Made by a program: the position numbers and the translations under genes. From CAYWPG01 sp964460035 (GTDB lineage: Bacteria > Pseudomonadota > Gammaproteobacteria > Nitrococcales > AK92): a stretch of 37,381 bases of DNA. Numbering within the stretch: position 1 is the first letter of the stretch; each line of letters opens with the position of its first letter. The notes under the pieces are model-generated. The model had not been told where the DNA came from. It searched no databases and was given only the letters and a program-made list of their open reading frames with translations. Location of the stretch: NCBI GenBank assembly GCA_964460035.1, contig CAYWPG010000038.1, positions 1 through 37,381 on the forward strand, in the 5' to 3' direction. This document shows, piece after piece, positions 16,674 through 24,818 of this stretch.

Positions 16674-17744
16674 TCAAGGCAGGTTCTTGACCAAGTGCGG
16701 ACCGAGCAGCCTCGTGAGCGCTACCGGAAGTCGCTGCCAACAGCGTATCGCTAGCCGGTACTTGGCATTGGTGGGCGTGAGGTTGGGCAGGCGGCCGCCC
16801 TTGGGCAGCCAATAGTGCCAATACAGCGGTATCGGCTTGGCTCCCCACTGGCGTTTGAAGCGGTACGTGCCGCTATCCACGCTGGAGCGGCCGAAGTCGA
16901 AGCGACCATAGCCACGACCTATCGCTTGCCGCAAGGCCTCCCAATAGAGCAGCATGTTGACTCCCAAACGGTTGTAATCGCGCAACGAAGATGCCCAGGG
17001 GATTTCCAAGCGCTGCTTCCAGCCGAGCAGGACCGCGGCCGCCACCGCTCGCCGATGGCAGCGGACGACGATAACGAAGGCTTGTTCGGGAAATTCATCC
17101 AGAATGGCGGCAAACAGCCTGCGCGGATACACCGGCGTGCCCAGATCGCGCATGTTGCACGCAAATACCCGGTAGAAATCGTCCAGCAACTCCTTGCCGC
17201 CGCAGCTGACCTCTGCGCCTTCCCGCAAGGGCCGCTTGATCTGCGCTCGCACCTTGGAGCCCAGCTGTTGCCAGAGGCGGTCCACAGCGTTCGGCAGTTC
17301 GAGCTCCATGGCGACTTTGTCCTCCCGCACCGGCCAGCCGCGGTCGAAGCGCCGGGTATCGCGGAACTCCACGTGGCTGACTCCCAGCTCAGCCGCATGC
17401 ACCGCAGCATGGTCCAGCAGCGCCGCAGCAATCTCGTCGGAGTCGGCCAGCACGCCGCCATAGTTGAAGTACGGCATGGACACTTGATAATCCCCGAACA
17501 AGCGGCTGCGCAAACGCACCAAAGGCAGCACGCCCTGAATTCGGCCGTCGGCGTCGCGCGCGCACCAATAGTGACTCTGGTGACCGAAAATCTCGCGTAT
17601 TAGCGAAGCCCAGCGGTAGCAGTGATAAATGGTCCCATCGCGATGGGAGGCCACGAAATCGTTCCATTCTGTAGCATCCGCGGCAGTCGCCAGCTGGATA
17701 CGGCACTGCCTCTCAGCTGGATTAGCCCTCGCTTTGGCTTCCAT
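16674..17744 (-). CDS. FemAB-family, PEP-CTERM/exosortase-A-associated transferase
   Basis: This 356-residue protein matches the family described as FemAB-like PEP-CTERM-associated (TIGR03019 type). Landmarks are the early WNDFVASHRDGTIYHCYRWA, HQSHYWCARDADG, the mid-protein MPYFNYGGVLAD, VEFRDTRRF, the basic KVRAQIKRPLREG and the C-terminal FDFGRSSVDSGTYRFKRQWG with LYWHYWLP. FemAB relatives add amino acids to cell-wall precursors; the role in EPS systems has not been shown biochemically to my knowledge. The ATG at 17744 is the first residue of the homologous part, although its GGAAGGG is rather far (about 14 nt). The frame upstream to 18026 is unlike the family. It follows the NadE-like gene by 151 nt and may use the product of that cassette. 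Confidence 0.8.
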   Translation of the reverse strand: MEAKARANPAERQCRIQLATAADATEWNDFVASHRDGTIYHCYRWASLIREIFGHQSHYWCARDADGRIQGVLPLVRLRSRLFGDYQVSMPYFNYGGVLADSDEIAAALLDHAAVHAAELGVSHVEFRDTRRFDRGWPVREDKVAMELELPNAVDRLWQQLGSKVRAQIKRPLREGAEVSCGGKELLDDFYRVFACNMRDLGTPVYPRRLFAAILDEFPEQAFVIVVRCHRRAVAAAVLLGWKQRLEIPWASSLRDYNRLGVNMLLYWEALRQAIGRGYGRFDFGRSSVDSGTYRFKRQWGAKPIPLYWHYWLPKGGRLPNLTPTNAKYRLAIRCWQRLPVALTRLLGPHLVKNLP

Positions 17745-17895
17745 ATTCGTGCGTGTATCCCTTCCTTGAGCTCGCCTGCGGCCGATCCATGCCCCCCGGG
17801 CTTCGCGCCCGGCCCTCGCGGTACGCGGCGGAGCCGAAACGATGCGTTGCCTGCACGGCCACTGTCGGAATAGGGACCGGGCCGGCCCGAACTGG

Positions 17896-18891
17896 TTATG
17901 GAATCTCCTGCACCGACGATACCAGGATGGCCTTACGGTGCAGGTATGCGGTCGTCTTGCGCTTGGCGCTGATGTCGTCGTACAACCACTGCGCCCGTTG
18001 CGGGTCGATCGCCAGCGCTTCAGCAAGTTCTTCAGCCGCTACATGGTGGTTGTACGCCCACAGAGCAATATCCATGTCGCGGTAGGGGACTGAAAAGTAA
18101 AACTCATCCTGCCCCTGGGGCATGCTGTAGGTGTCGGTGGTCGGCACCGCGGCGCAGATCTGCTTCGGCAAGCCCAGGTAGCGCGCCAGGGCGTATACCT
18201 GCGTCTTATACAAATGGGCGATCGGCTTGACGTCGGCGGAACCATCCCCGTTCTTGACGAAGAACCCCTGGTCGAACTCCAGCCGGTTGGAGGTGCCTAT
18301 TACCGCAAAATTGAGCCTATCGGCGTGGAAGTACTCTATCGCCTTGCGGATTCGCTGCTTGTAGTTGGTCGCGGCAACGATCTGCAGGTATTCCTTCAGC
18401 CGCAGGCGTTGGCGATGGATATCGCCCACGGGGCTTTGCACCACCAGCTGAAAATAGTTGAAGCGGCCTTTGCTGCCTCCGGCAATAGCGATCTTGCTCT
18501 TCCAGCCGGCACCATAAGCGGGAAACAGCGCGCGAATCGCGGCATCGCGCTGCTCGTAGCAACCCACCGCCGCAAGCGCCGCGGAAATGTCCTGCACCTC
18601 GTAGCGAATTCCTAGGTGCTCGCAGAGCAAGCGGCCCCGAATCCCGCTTTCCGGAGCGGACTCCCGCTCGGGCAGCAGCACGCCGAACACACGTTTGCGT
18701 CCCACGGCTTTGACGGCGAGCGCGGCGCACACGGAGCTGTCTATACCACCGGACACGGCAACCACGAAGCCGCGCTTATGCAGCTCATCGCGCAACACTT
18801 CCTGTAGCCGCCGGGTGATCAATCCCACTTCCCTGGCCTCATCCAAGCGCAAAACATCCCCCCTGAGTCGAGCCCGCATTGGTACAGACAT
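17896..18891 (-). CDS. NAD-synthase-like N-type ATP pyrophosphatase
   Basis: This 331-residue protein resembles NH3-dependent NAD synthetase. The P-loop SGGIDSS is at residues 47-53, followed by NYKQRIRK (NadE NxKxRxR) and the stretch GTSNRLEFDQGFFVKNGDGS with ADVKPIAHLYKTQV (NadE GDgaaDi-P). NadE activates deamido-NAD with ATP and ammonia to form an amide. It is longer than the roughly 250-275 residue ammonia-type enzymes and lacks the nitrilase domain of the glutamine-dependent type. It lies behind the AsnB, ACP and AMP-ligase genes, inside an EPS locus, so I suspect an amide- or adenylate-forming role in sugar or amino-acid decoration rather than cofactor synthesis. If it is the only nadE in the genome, the housekeeping role would stand. 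Confidence 0.75.
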   Translation of the reverse strand: MSVPMRARLRGDVLRLDEAREVGLITRRLQEVLRDELHKRGFVVAVSGGIDSSVCAALAVKAVGRKRVFGVLLPERESAPESGIRGRLLCEHLGIRYEVQDISAALAAVGCYEQRDAAIRALFPAYGAGWKSKIAIAGGSKGRFNYFQLVVQSPVGDIHRQRLRLKEYLQIVAATNYKQRIRKAIEYFHADRLNFAVIGTSNRLEFDQGFFVKNGDGSADVKPIAHLYKTQVYALARYLGLPKQICAAVPTTDTYSMPQGQDEFYFSVPYRDMDIALWAYNHHVAAEELAEALAIDPQRAQWLYDDISAKRKTTAYLHRKAILVSSVQEIP

Positions 18892-18963
18892 AGCGATCCC
18901 CTGCTCCTTACCGTTTCTCCCGCTCCCTGTGACAGCGGCGAGATCGCGCCGATCCCGCCGCGC

Positions 18964-20529
18964 TCAGGGCCGCCTGCCTAGCGACTGCGCCGACGGCGGC
19001 GCCACCGGCTCGGCATGCTCGTTCGTTACCGGAGCGCCGGGAAGCGCGCAAACGGCCAAGCGGTAGCGCTGAACCTTGCCCGAACCGGTTCGCGGCAACG
19101 CGGCGGCGAACTCGATATAACGAGGGACCTTGTAGCCAGGAAGGTAGCGCCGGCAATGCGCGCGCACTGTCAGGGCATCCAGCGTGCTGTGGGGCGATTT
19201 GACGATAACCAGTTTGATCGCCTCGCCGACCAGCATGTCGGGCACACCGATCGCGACCACTTCCTGCACGCCATCGAGTTCGGCCACGATTTCTTCGATT
19301 TCCCTGGGAGCGACTCGGTAAGCGCCGGTCTTGATCATCTCGCTGGCGCGGCCTTCCAGCGTAAGACAGCCGTCGGCATCCAGACGGCCCAAATCGCCCG
19401 TACGCAGCCAGTCGTCCACCAAGACGTCCGCCGTAGCAACCGGATCGCGCCAGTACCCCTGCATGACACCTGGGCCTCGCACCCACACTTCGCCGACCTG
19501 GCCCGCCGGCAATGGCTCGCCGCTGTCGCTGCGAACGCTGATTTCGGTATTGGCTATAGCTATCCCCACGGAAGCAGGCTTTGCGTCGAGCAGCGCCGGG
19601 GGCAGATAAGTCACGCGCGCGGTCGCCTCCGTCTGTCCGTACATCACGAAGAACTCGGCCCGCGGGAACAGTTGGCGCACGCGCCGAACCTGCGCTGGCG
19701 GCATAGGGCCGCCGGCCTGGGTCAGATAGCGCAGCGCATCCAAGCGGTAGTTCTGCGGGCGCGTGCGCTGCAGCAGCAAAGCGTAGGTAGCCGGTACGCC
19801 GAAGAATCCGGTAACCCGCTCAGCCTCCATGGTTGCGAGTACCCGGTGCGGATACACTAGGCCATCCTCCAGCACCAGACAGGCGCCAGCGGCCAAGTGA
19901 CTGTGCAGGATCGAGTTTCCGTATGCGTATTGAAACGGCAGCACATTCAGCCCCCGGTCGGCAGGGCCGAGCGCCAAGTACTGGACGATGGCCAAGGTAT
20001 TGCTGACGAGGTTGCCGTGGCTGAGCATGACGCCCTTGGGCCGGCCGGTGGTGCCGGAGGTGTAGTGGATAGCTGCCAACTGTCCCGGCGACAACAGCTC
20101 AGCGCCGATGGCGGACACCTCTGCCATGTGCTGCGCCACCGCATCGCTCTCTAACACCTGCAAAGCGGAGCCGCAGCGTCGGCGCGTTTCTTCCAGCTCC
20201 GGATGCTGCGGATCGGCGATCAAGCAGCGCGCGCCGCTATGGGCTATCAGCTGCGCGAGCTCGCGCGCGCGCGCCGCCGGATTGAGGGGCACCACCACCC
20301 CCGCCGCCGCCAGCACGCCATAGTAGCCGGCAATGTACTCGGGAGAGTTATCCTGCAGCAGCGCGACCCGTTCGCCGCGCTGCAGTCCCCGCATGTGCAA
20401 CTGTACCACCAGCGCCTGGACTTGCACCCAAAGCTCTTGATAGCTGATAGACCGTCCGCGATACATCACCGCACATGCACCGGGGTAGCGCTTAACGGTA
20501 GCCGCAAGCAGTGCTGGCAGAGAATCCAT
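18964..20529 (-). CDS. AMP-forming acyl/aryl ligase (adenylation enzyme)
   Basis: This 521-residue enzyme belongs to the ANL superfamily of AMP-forming ligases. The ATP-binding motif YTSGTTGRPKG is at residues 156-166, then MYGQTEATAR, a TGDLGRLDADG motif (A8) and the C-terminal catalytic lysine in RTGSGKVQR (K485). It should adenylate a carboxylic acid and load it onto a thiol. The ACP gene ends only 3 nt before its ATG, so the stand-alone ACP is the natural acceptor. Similar acyl-CoA ligases are known from exosortase-A-associated loci (TIGR03098 type), but I cannot confirm subfamily membership. The substrate, fatty, aryl or amino acid, is not readable from sequence. Confidence 0.9.
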   Translation of the reverse strand: MDSLPALLAATVKRYPGACAVMYRGRSISYQELWVQVQALVVQLHMRGLQRGERVALLQDNSPEYIAGYYGVLAAAGVVVPLNPAARARELAQLIAHSGARCLIADPQHPELEETRRRCGSALQVLESDAVAQHMAEVSAIGAELLSPGQLAAIHYTSGTTGRPKGVMLSHGNLVSNTLAIVQYLALGPADRGLNVLPFQYAYGNSILHSHLAAGACLVLEDGLVYPHRVLATMEAERVTGFFGVPATYALLLQRTRPQNYRLDALRYLTQAGGPMPPAQVRRVRQLFPRAEFFVMYGQTEATARVTYLPPALLDAKPASVGIAIANTEISVRSDSGEPLPAGQVGEVWVRGPGVMQGYWRDPVATADVLVDDWLRTGDLGRLDADGCLTLEGRASEMIKTGAYRVAPREIEEIVAELDGVQEVVAIGVPDMLVGEAIKLVIVKSPHSTLDALTVRAHCRRYLPGYKVPRYIEFAAALPRTGSGKVQRYRLAVCALPGAPVTNEHAEPVAPPSAQSLGRRP

Positions 20530-20532
20530 GGC

Positions 20533-20784
20533 CTAGGCCGCCAACCGTTTGCGGCCCACGAATGCCACGATTTTTTTTACGGAATCGAGATTCTCCGGAA
20601 TCATCTCATCGTCCTCGACTGTGATCCCGAATTCGTCTTCGAGAAAGAAGATCAACTCCATAATCCCAGTGGAGTCGATTATTCCCCGCTCCAAGAGCGA
20701 GTCGTCATCGGCCAGCGCGGCCGGGTCGGTGGTGAACAGGTAATTCTCCAAAATATAACTTCTGACCTTCTGCGTAATTGGCAT
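20533..20784 (-). CDS. Acyl carrier protein (phosphopantetheine-binding)
   Basis: This 83-residue acidic protein has the ACP four-helix pattern. The phosphopantetheine attachment serine is S38 in RGIIDSTGIMEL, an altered DSL motif (DST) as common in dedicated stand-alone carriers. EDEFGITVEDDEMIPENLDS follows as helix III and its loop. It should hold a thioester made by the downstream AMP-forming ligase. The ATG at 20784 has GGGGG about 6 nt upstream and CAGGAG about 12 nt further back. Its first 80 nt overlap, in another frame, the end of the amidotransferase gene. It is not the fatty-acid AcpP, whose sequence is different and sits in a fab cluster. Confidence 0.92.
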   Translation of the reverse strand: MPITQKVRSYILENYLFTTDPAALADDDSLLERGIIDSTGIMELIFFLEDEFGITVEDDEMIPENLDSVKKIVAFVGRKRLAA

Positions 20785-22759
20785 CTATACCCCCACAACT
20801 CCTGTTAGTACGCAGTCCCGCCGAAGCACCGCGGAAACGTCCATAAAAGCCTTCTATGAAGAAGTGGTGCCAGAGCTGCGTAGAGAGAATCCCTACCAGC
20901 GCCATGCTGTCGTTGTTGCCCACCGCACGGCCGCAGCGGACCTTGCGCAGCAACAGCGATACCCGCGCCGGATCGAAGTAGCCGTACGCGTGCAACGAGC
21001 GCGGGCTGAGCAGTTGCTGCACGTATTCAGGCACCGGCTCGGCGAAGAAGACCCCGGCATCCAGCGCCCGGTAGGGCTGCTTGGGGCGCTGCAATATCGC
21101 TGGGGGCAGATAAGGCGCCACCGCCGTTTTCAGCAGATGTTTCTCGGCCAGCGCCTTCATCTTCAGCCGCGGCTCCAGCCGTGCGGCGAACTCGATCAAG
21201 CGGTGATCCAGATAAGGGAAACGGCCTTCCACAGCGTGTGCCATGAGCATTCGATCGCCCTGCGATGAGAGCAGGTAACCGCTGAGCAGCGTTTTGGCCT
21301 CCAGGTACTGAGCTCGATTGAACGGATGCCAGTCCCGCCATTGTGGTGGCAGCCTTTGCGCCAGCGGTGCCAGCGTTCGCTCGCTGCACGTCTCGACCAG
21401 TGCGGGACCGAAAAAAATCTTGCAGCGAGCGGTAGTGGACCAGCGCGGCAGGTGGGAGAAAAAAGCCTGCTCCGGATCGTCTATCCCCAGCCCGAAGAAC
21501 TGCTCCAGATAGGCTTGGCTCTGGCGCGAACCAAGATCGAGATAAGGGTACAGACGCTTGAGCAGACCGGGGCGCCAACGCGAGCGCGGCTGTCGCGCCC
21601 AAAACCGCCTGATCTTGGCCTCCTTGAACAGGTCGTACCCGCCCAGAACCTCGTCTGCCCCTTCTCCTGTCAGCACGGCTTTATAGCCCTGCTCGTGCAC
21701 ACGCTGCGACAGCATGCTCATGGGCACGGGTGCGGTGCGCAGCAATGGCAGCTCCGTACGCCAAATCGTTTCGGGAAACCGCGCGGCAATGCTTGCGGGG
21801 CGGCAGTGCACGATTGTGTGTTCCGTGCCCAGATGCTTGGCCGCCAGGCCCTGAAAGCCGCTCTCGTCGAACGCGCCGTCGTCGAACGCCACTCCGAAGC
21901 TGGCGAGACCACGGCGCTCTCTACTTGCCAGGGCGACCAGCGTCGAGGAGTCCAGGCCACCGGAGAGATAGGCGCCGATCGGCACGTCCGCCTGCAGCCG
22001 TAAACGAGTGGCCTCCACGAGCAGATCGTGCAGCTGCTCGCCCAGTTCGCTCTCGCTGCCTGGCAGCCAGTCTCCGGCCTTGGGGAATTGCCAGTCCCAG
22101 TAGCGCAGAGTACGCGTCTTGCCGTTCTGCACAACCAGCAAGGTACCCGGCTCCAGTTCGAAGACCCCCTCGAACAGGGTGTTCGGACTGAGCGGCGCCC
22201 AGAAAGTGAAAATCTGATCCAGCGCTGCCAGGTTGGGTCTAGGCGCAGCATCGAACAGCGGCAGCAGCGCCTTGATCTCGGATGCGAATAGCAGCCGTCC
22301 GCGACGTTGGCAGTAGAACAAAGGCAGAATACCCACCCGATCCCGCACCAGCACCAGCCGCCGGCGCACGGCGTCCCATAACGCTATCGCGAACTGCCCG
22401 TTAAGATGCTCGACAAAACGGAGCCCGTGCTCTTCGTAGAGGTGTACAATCACCTCGCAGTCGCTGCCGGTCCGGAACCGGTGGCCGCCGCGCACGAGGC
22501 CTGCCCGCAACTCACGGTGATTGAAAATCTCGCCATTGCAAACGACCCATACATCCCCGGTCTCGTTCCGCAGCGGCTGTTGTCCGCCGGCCGGGTCCAT
22601 GATGCTCAGGCGCGCATTGGCCAGCCCGACGCCGTGGCCAAGGTAGAATCCTGTTGCGTCCGGGCCGCGATGCTGCAGCAACGCAATCATTGCCTCCAGC
22701 TCGGTACGTTGCACCGTTGCCGTCGGGCCAAGATCACGGACACCGGCGATTCCGCACAT
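20705..22759 (-). CDS. Glutamine-dependent amidotransferase, asparagine-synthetase B type
   Basis: This 684-residue protein has an N-terminal Ntn glutaminase domain with the catalytic Cys2 (MCGIAG), LQHRGPDATG, CNGEIFNH and the synthetase domain with the ATP-pyrophosphatase motif SGGLDSS at 266-272 and LTGEGADEVLGGY. It releases ammonia from glutamine and makes an amide through an acyl-adenylate. AsnB-like proteins in EPS loci (TIGR03108 type in exosortase-A systems) are thought to amidate a sugar acid or amino acid. AAGGGA lies about 5 nt before the ATG at 22759. The last 30 or so residues, rich in R and G, extend beyond the expected end and overlap the ACP gene by 80 nt, perhaps through a recent frameshift. 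Confidence 0.88.
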   Translation of the reverse strand: MCGIAGVRDLGPTATVQRTELEAMIALLQHRGPDATGFYLGHGVGLANARLSIMDPAGGQQPLRNETGDVWVVCNGEIFNHRELRAGLVRGGHRFRTGSDCEVIVHLYEEHGLRFVEHLNGQFAIALWDAVRRRLVLVRDRVGILPLFYCQRRGRLLFASEIKALLPLFDAAPRPNLAALDQIFTFWAPLSPNTLFEGVFELEPGTLLVVQNGKTRTLRYWDWQFPKAGDWLPGSESELGEQLHDLLVEATRLRLQADVPIGAYLSGGLDSSTLVALASRERRGLASFGVAFDDGAFDESGFQGLAAKHLGTEHTIVHCRPASIAARFPETIWRTELPLLRTAPVPMSMLSQRVHEQGYKAVLTGEGADEVLGGYDLFKEAKIRRFWARQPRSRWRPGLLKRLYPYLDLGSRQSQAYLEQFFGLGIDDPEQAFFSHLPRWSTTARCKIFFGPALVETCSERTLAPLAQRLPPQWRDWHPFNRAQYLEAKTLLSGYLLSSQGDRMLMAHAVEGRFPYLDHRLIEFAARLEPRLKMKALAEKHLLKTAVAPYLPPAILQRPKQPYRALDAGVFFAEPVPEYVQQLLSPRSLHAYGYFDPARVSLLLRKVRCGRAVGNNDSMALVGILSTQLWHHFFIEGFYGRFRGASAGLRTNRSCGGIDANYAEGQKLYFGELPVHHRPGRAGR

Positions 22760-22783
22760 AATGTTCCCTTGACTGGCGACCGT

Positions 22784-23671
22784 TTAACGGGATACCGCCA
22801 CGGCCGAGCCCTCGCTGGCCGGCGCGGCCGGAAGCAGGCCTTGCGATTCGAGCACCGCGCGGACGGTAGTGAACTCGAAGCGGTCCAGCAGGCGGCGTAA
22901 GCGCGGCTCGCACTTATGCAAATTGTTGTAGTGGCGAAAGCGCGAGAGCGCGCTCGCGCGCACCCGCGGCTGCTCCGGATCGATCTCCCAAGGATGGAGA
23001 TAAAAGATGAACGGCCGCCCTTCGCGCCGGTTGATCTGCGCCAGGCCGAACTCGGTGAAACGATAGGGGTAGAGCCGGAAATAGCCCCCGCCGGCGATCG
23101 GCAGGCGATACCCCAGCAGCTCCCAGGTCGACAAGGGGAACTCCACCAGCGAGTAGCCGCTGGGTGTGGTCAAACGGTGCGGCCACCGGGGCGTGCCGGG
23201 CAGCCCGTAGCGGTCATGCCGCACGGGGAAGATGCTCGAGTCCCAGCGAAAACCGGCTTCGACCAGGATATCCAATGCCCACAGCGATGCACGCGTGATC
23301 GAATAGCTTGCCGCGCGGTAGCCTTCCACCGCCCCGCCGAGGAGATCCTCCAGCGTGGCCTTGGAGCGCAGGGTTTCCTGGCGGAACTGCTCGGGCGTCT
23401 GCCGGTACACCAGCTGATGCGATTGCCCGTGCGAAGCGATCTCATGTCCCCGCGCCGCGATCTCGCGCACCAGCCCAGGATGGCGCTCGGCCACCCACCC
23501 GAGCACGAAGAACGTGGCGGTGATCCGCTTCTCCTCGAACAGCTCCAGCAGGCGACAAGTGTTGTGCTCCACCCGCCGCTCCCAGCGCTCCCAATCCTCG
23601 ACTTTGATGGTTTCGGCCAATGCCGCAACGTGAAAATAGTCCTCGACATCCACTGTCATGGCATTGCGCAT
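22784..23671 (-). CDS. XrtA-associated polysaccharide deacetylase
   Basis: This 295-residue protein is a NodB/CE4-type polysaccharide deacetylase with the C-terminal extension seen in the exosortase-A-associated family (TIGR03006/DUF3473 type). The metal-binding motif TVDVEDYFH is at 6-14, HGQSH with zinc ligands H81 and H85 follows, then GYRAASYSI, RWDSSIFPVRHDRYG and IFYLHPWEID. It removes N-acetyl groups from amino sugars of the polymer or of a precursor. No signal peptide is visible, so it may be cytosolic or membrane-associated. GGAG lies 8 nt before the ATG at 23671. It follows the ATPase gene and precedes the amidotransferase by 24 nt. Free amines it makes could be acceptors for the FemAB-like enzymes (inference). 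Confidence 0.9.
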   Translation of the reverse strand: MRNAMTVDVEDYFHVAALAETIKVEDWERWERRVEHNTCRLLELFEEKRITATFFVLGWVAERHPGLVREIAARGHEIASHGQSHQLVYRQTPEQFRQETLRSKATLEDLLGGAVEGYRAASYSITRASLWALDILVEAGFRWDSSIFPVRHDRYGLPGTPRWPHRLTTPSGYSLVEFPLSTWELLGYRLPIAGGGYFRLYPYRFTEFGLAQINRREGRPFIFYLHPWEIDPEQPRVRASALSRFRHYNNLHKCEPRLRRLLDRFEFTTVRAVLESQGLLPAAPASEGSAVAVSR

Positions 23672-23775
23672 GAGCGACGCTCCTTGTCTTTCGATTCGAG
23701 CCGAACGCAGCCATCCGAGAGTGGAGTTCTAAGGTCTATCCTCCCTCTCTTCACGCCCGCGTTGAAACACAACGC

Positions 23776-24810
23776 TCAAGTGCGCCGCTTCAAATCCTCG
23801 GAGATTGCCCGCAGACGCTCTTCGATGAGCCGCATCTTGCTCATGAGCCCGGCCGACATGCGCGGCAGGAACTCGTACAGCCGGGAAACCTTCTCGCCTA
23901 TATCGCCGTCGCCCCAGACTTCAGCCACGGTGGCGTCAAGCTCCGGAGCGGCCTCGGCAACCAAGGCCGCTGCGGCGCGTTCGCGCTGTCCGGAGCGCTG
24001 CATGAAGGGCACCCAGCCAAGTTCCTCTACGGCAGCCTGCATGACCGTCTCGTCCACCGTCGGTCGCTCGTCCACGAATGCCGTCAGCAGCGCCATATCG
24101 CACAGCGAGTTGATCAGGCGCGGAGTGCCCCCGGTGTACTCGTAGATCATGGGGAAAGCGTCGTTCAGGAACACCTCGTCGTCATTGCCCGCGACGTGCA
24201 TTCGGTGCAGAACGTAGTCTCGCGTCTCGTCCTCAGACAGGGTGTTGAGGTGAAAACGCAGCCGCACTCGCTGCGCGAGCTGCTCCATATGGGGAGAGTC
24301 GATCATTTTGGCCAGTTCCGGCTGTCCGGTCAGGATGATGCTCATCAGCTTTTCCTTGTTGGTCTCCAGGCCGGACAGCAGCCTTACCTCCTCCAACACC
24401 TTGTCGCCGAGGTTCTGCGCCTCGTCGATGATAAGCAGCACCCGCAGATCCTGGCGGTAGCAGTCGATGAGCAAGTCATTTAGCTGGTTCAACAGCTCGG
24501 TCTTGCCAGTCGCATAGGACTCGATGCCGAACTCGATGAGCAGCGCCTGCAGGAATTCGATCTCGTTGAGCTGAGTCTGGAAAATCTTGGCGACTACCAC
24601 ATCGTCCGGCAGCTCCGCCACCAGCTTGTTGATGAGGGTGGTTTTCCCCGAACCGATCTCGCCGGTAACGACAACGAAGCCGTCGCGGCTCAGCACGGTG
24701 TAGTCCATGTAGGCTTTCGCCCGCGCGTGCGCCTTGCTCATGTAGAGAAAGTCGGCATCGGGCGTGAGCCGGAACGGGTGTTCGCTAAGGCCGAAGAATT
24801 CTAGGTACAT
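23776..24810 (-). CDS. XrtA-associated AAA ATPase (ExeA/GspA-like)
   Basis: This 344-residue ATPase matches the exosortase-A-associated family (TIGR03015 type), related to ExeA/GspA. It opens with MYLEFFGLSEHPFRLTPD, the family signature, has Walker A GEIGSGKT at residues 50-57 and Walker B LLIIDEAQ at 125-132, then LTGQPELAKMI with QRVRLRFHL in the sensor region and TGGTPRLINSLCD. The C-terminal tail (FLPRMSAGLMSKMRLIEERL) is predicted helical. It is cytosolic and may regulate assembly of the EPS machinery; no activity is known for the family to my knowledge. It starts 8 nt after the stop of the outer-membrane barrel gene, so the two are co-translated. Confidence 0.92.
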   Translation of the reverse strand: MYLEFFGLSEHPFRLTPDADFLYMSKAHARAKAYMDYTVLSRDGFVVVTGEIGSGKTTLINKLVAELPDDVVVAKIFQTQLNEIEFLQALLIEFGIESYATGKTELLNQLNDLLIDCYRQDLRVLLIIDEAQNLGDKVLEEVRLLSGLETNKEKLMSIILTGQPELAKMIDSPHMEQLAQRVRLRFHLNTLSEDETRDYVLHRMHVAGNDDEVFLNDAFPMIYEYTGGTPRLINSLCDMALLTAFVDERPTVDETVMQAAVEELGWVPFMQRSGQRERAAAALVAEAAPELDATVAEVWGDGDIGEKVSRLYEFLPRMSAGLMSKMRLIEERLRAISEDLKRRT

Positions 24811-24818
24811 AACGTCAC

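Noticed and set aside
17745..18026. N-terminal extension of the FemAB-type frame
   Set aside because: It overlaps the 3' end of the NadE-like gene and is unlike the family, although the chosen start has a distant ribosome site.
22916..24145. 409-codon plus-strand frame across the deacetylase and ATPase genes
   Set aside because: It spans two well-supported minus-strand genes and their gap, with no motif of its own.
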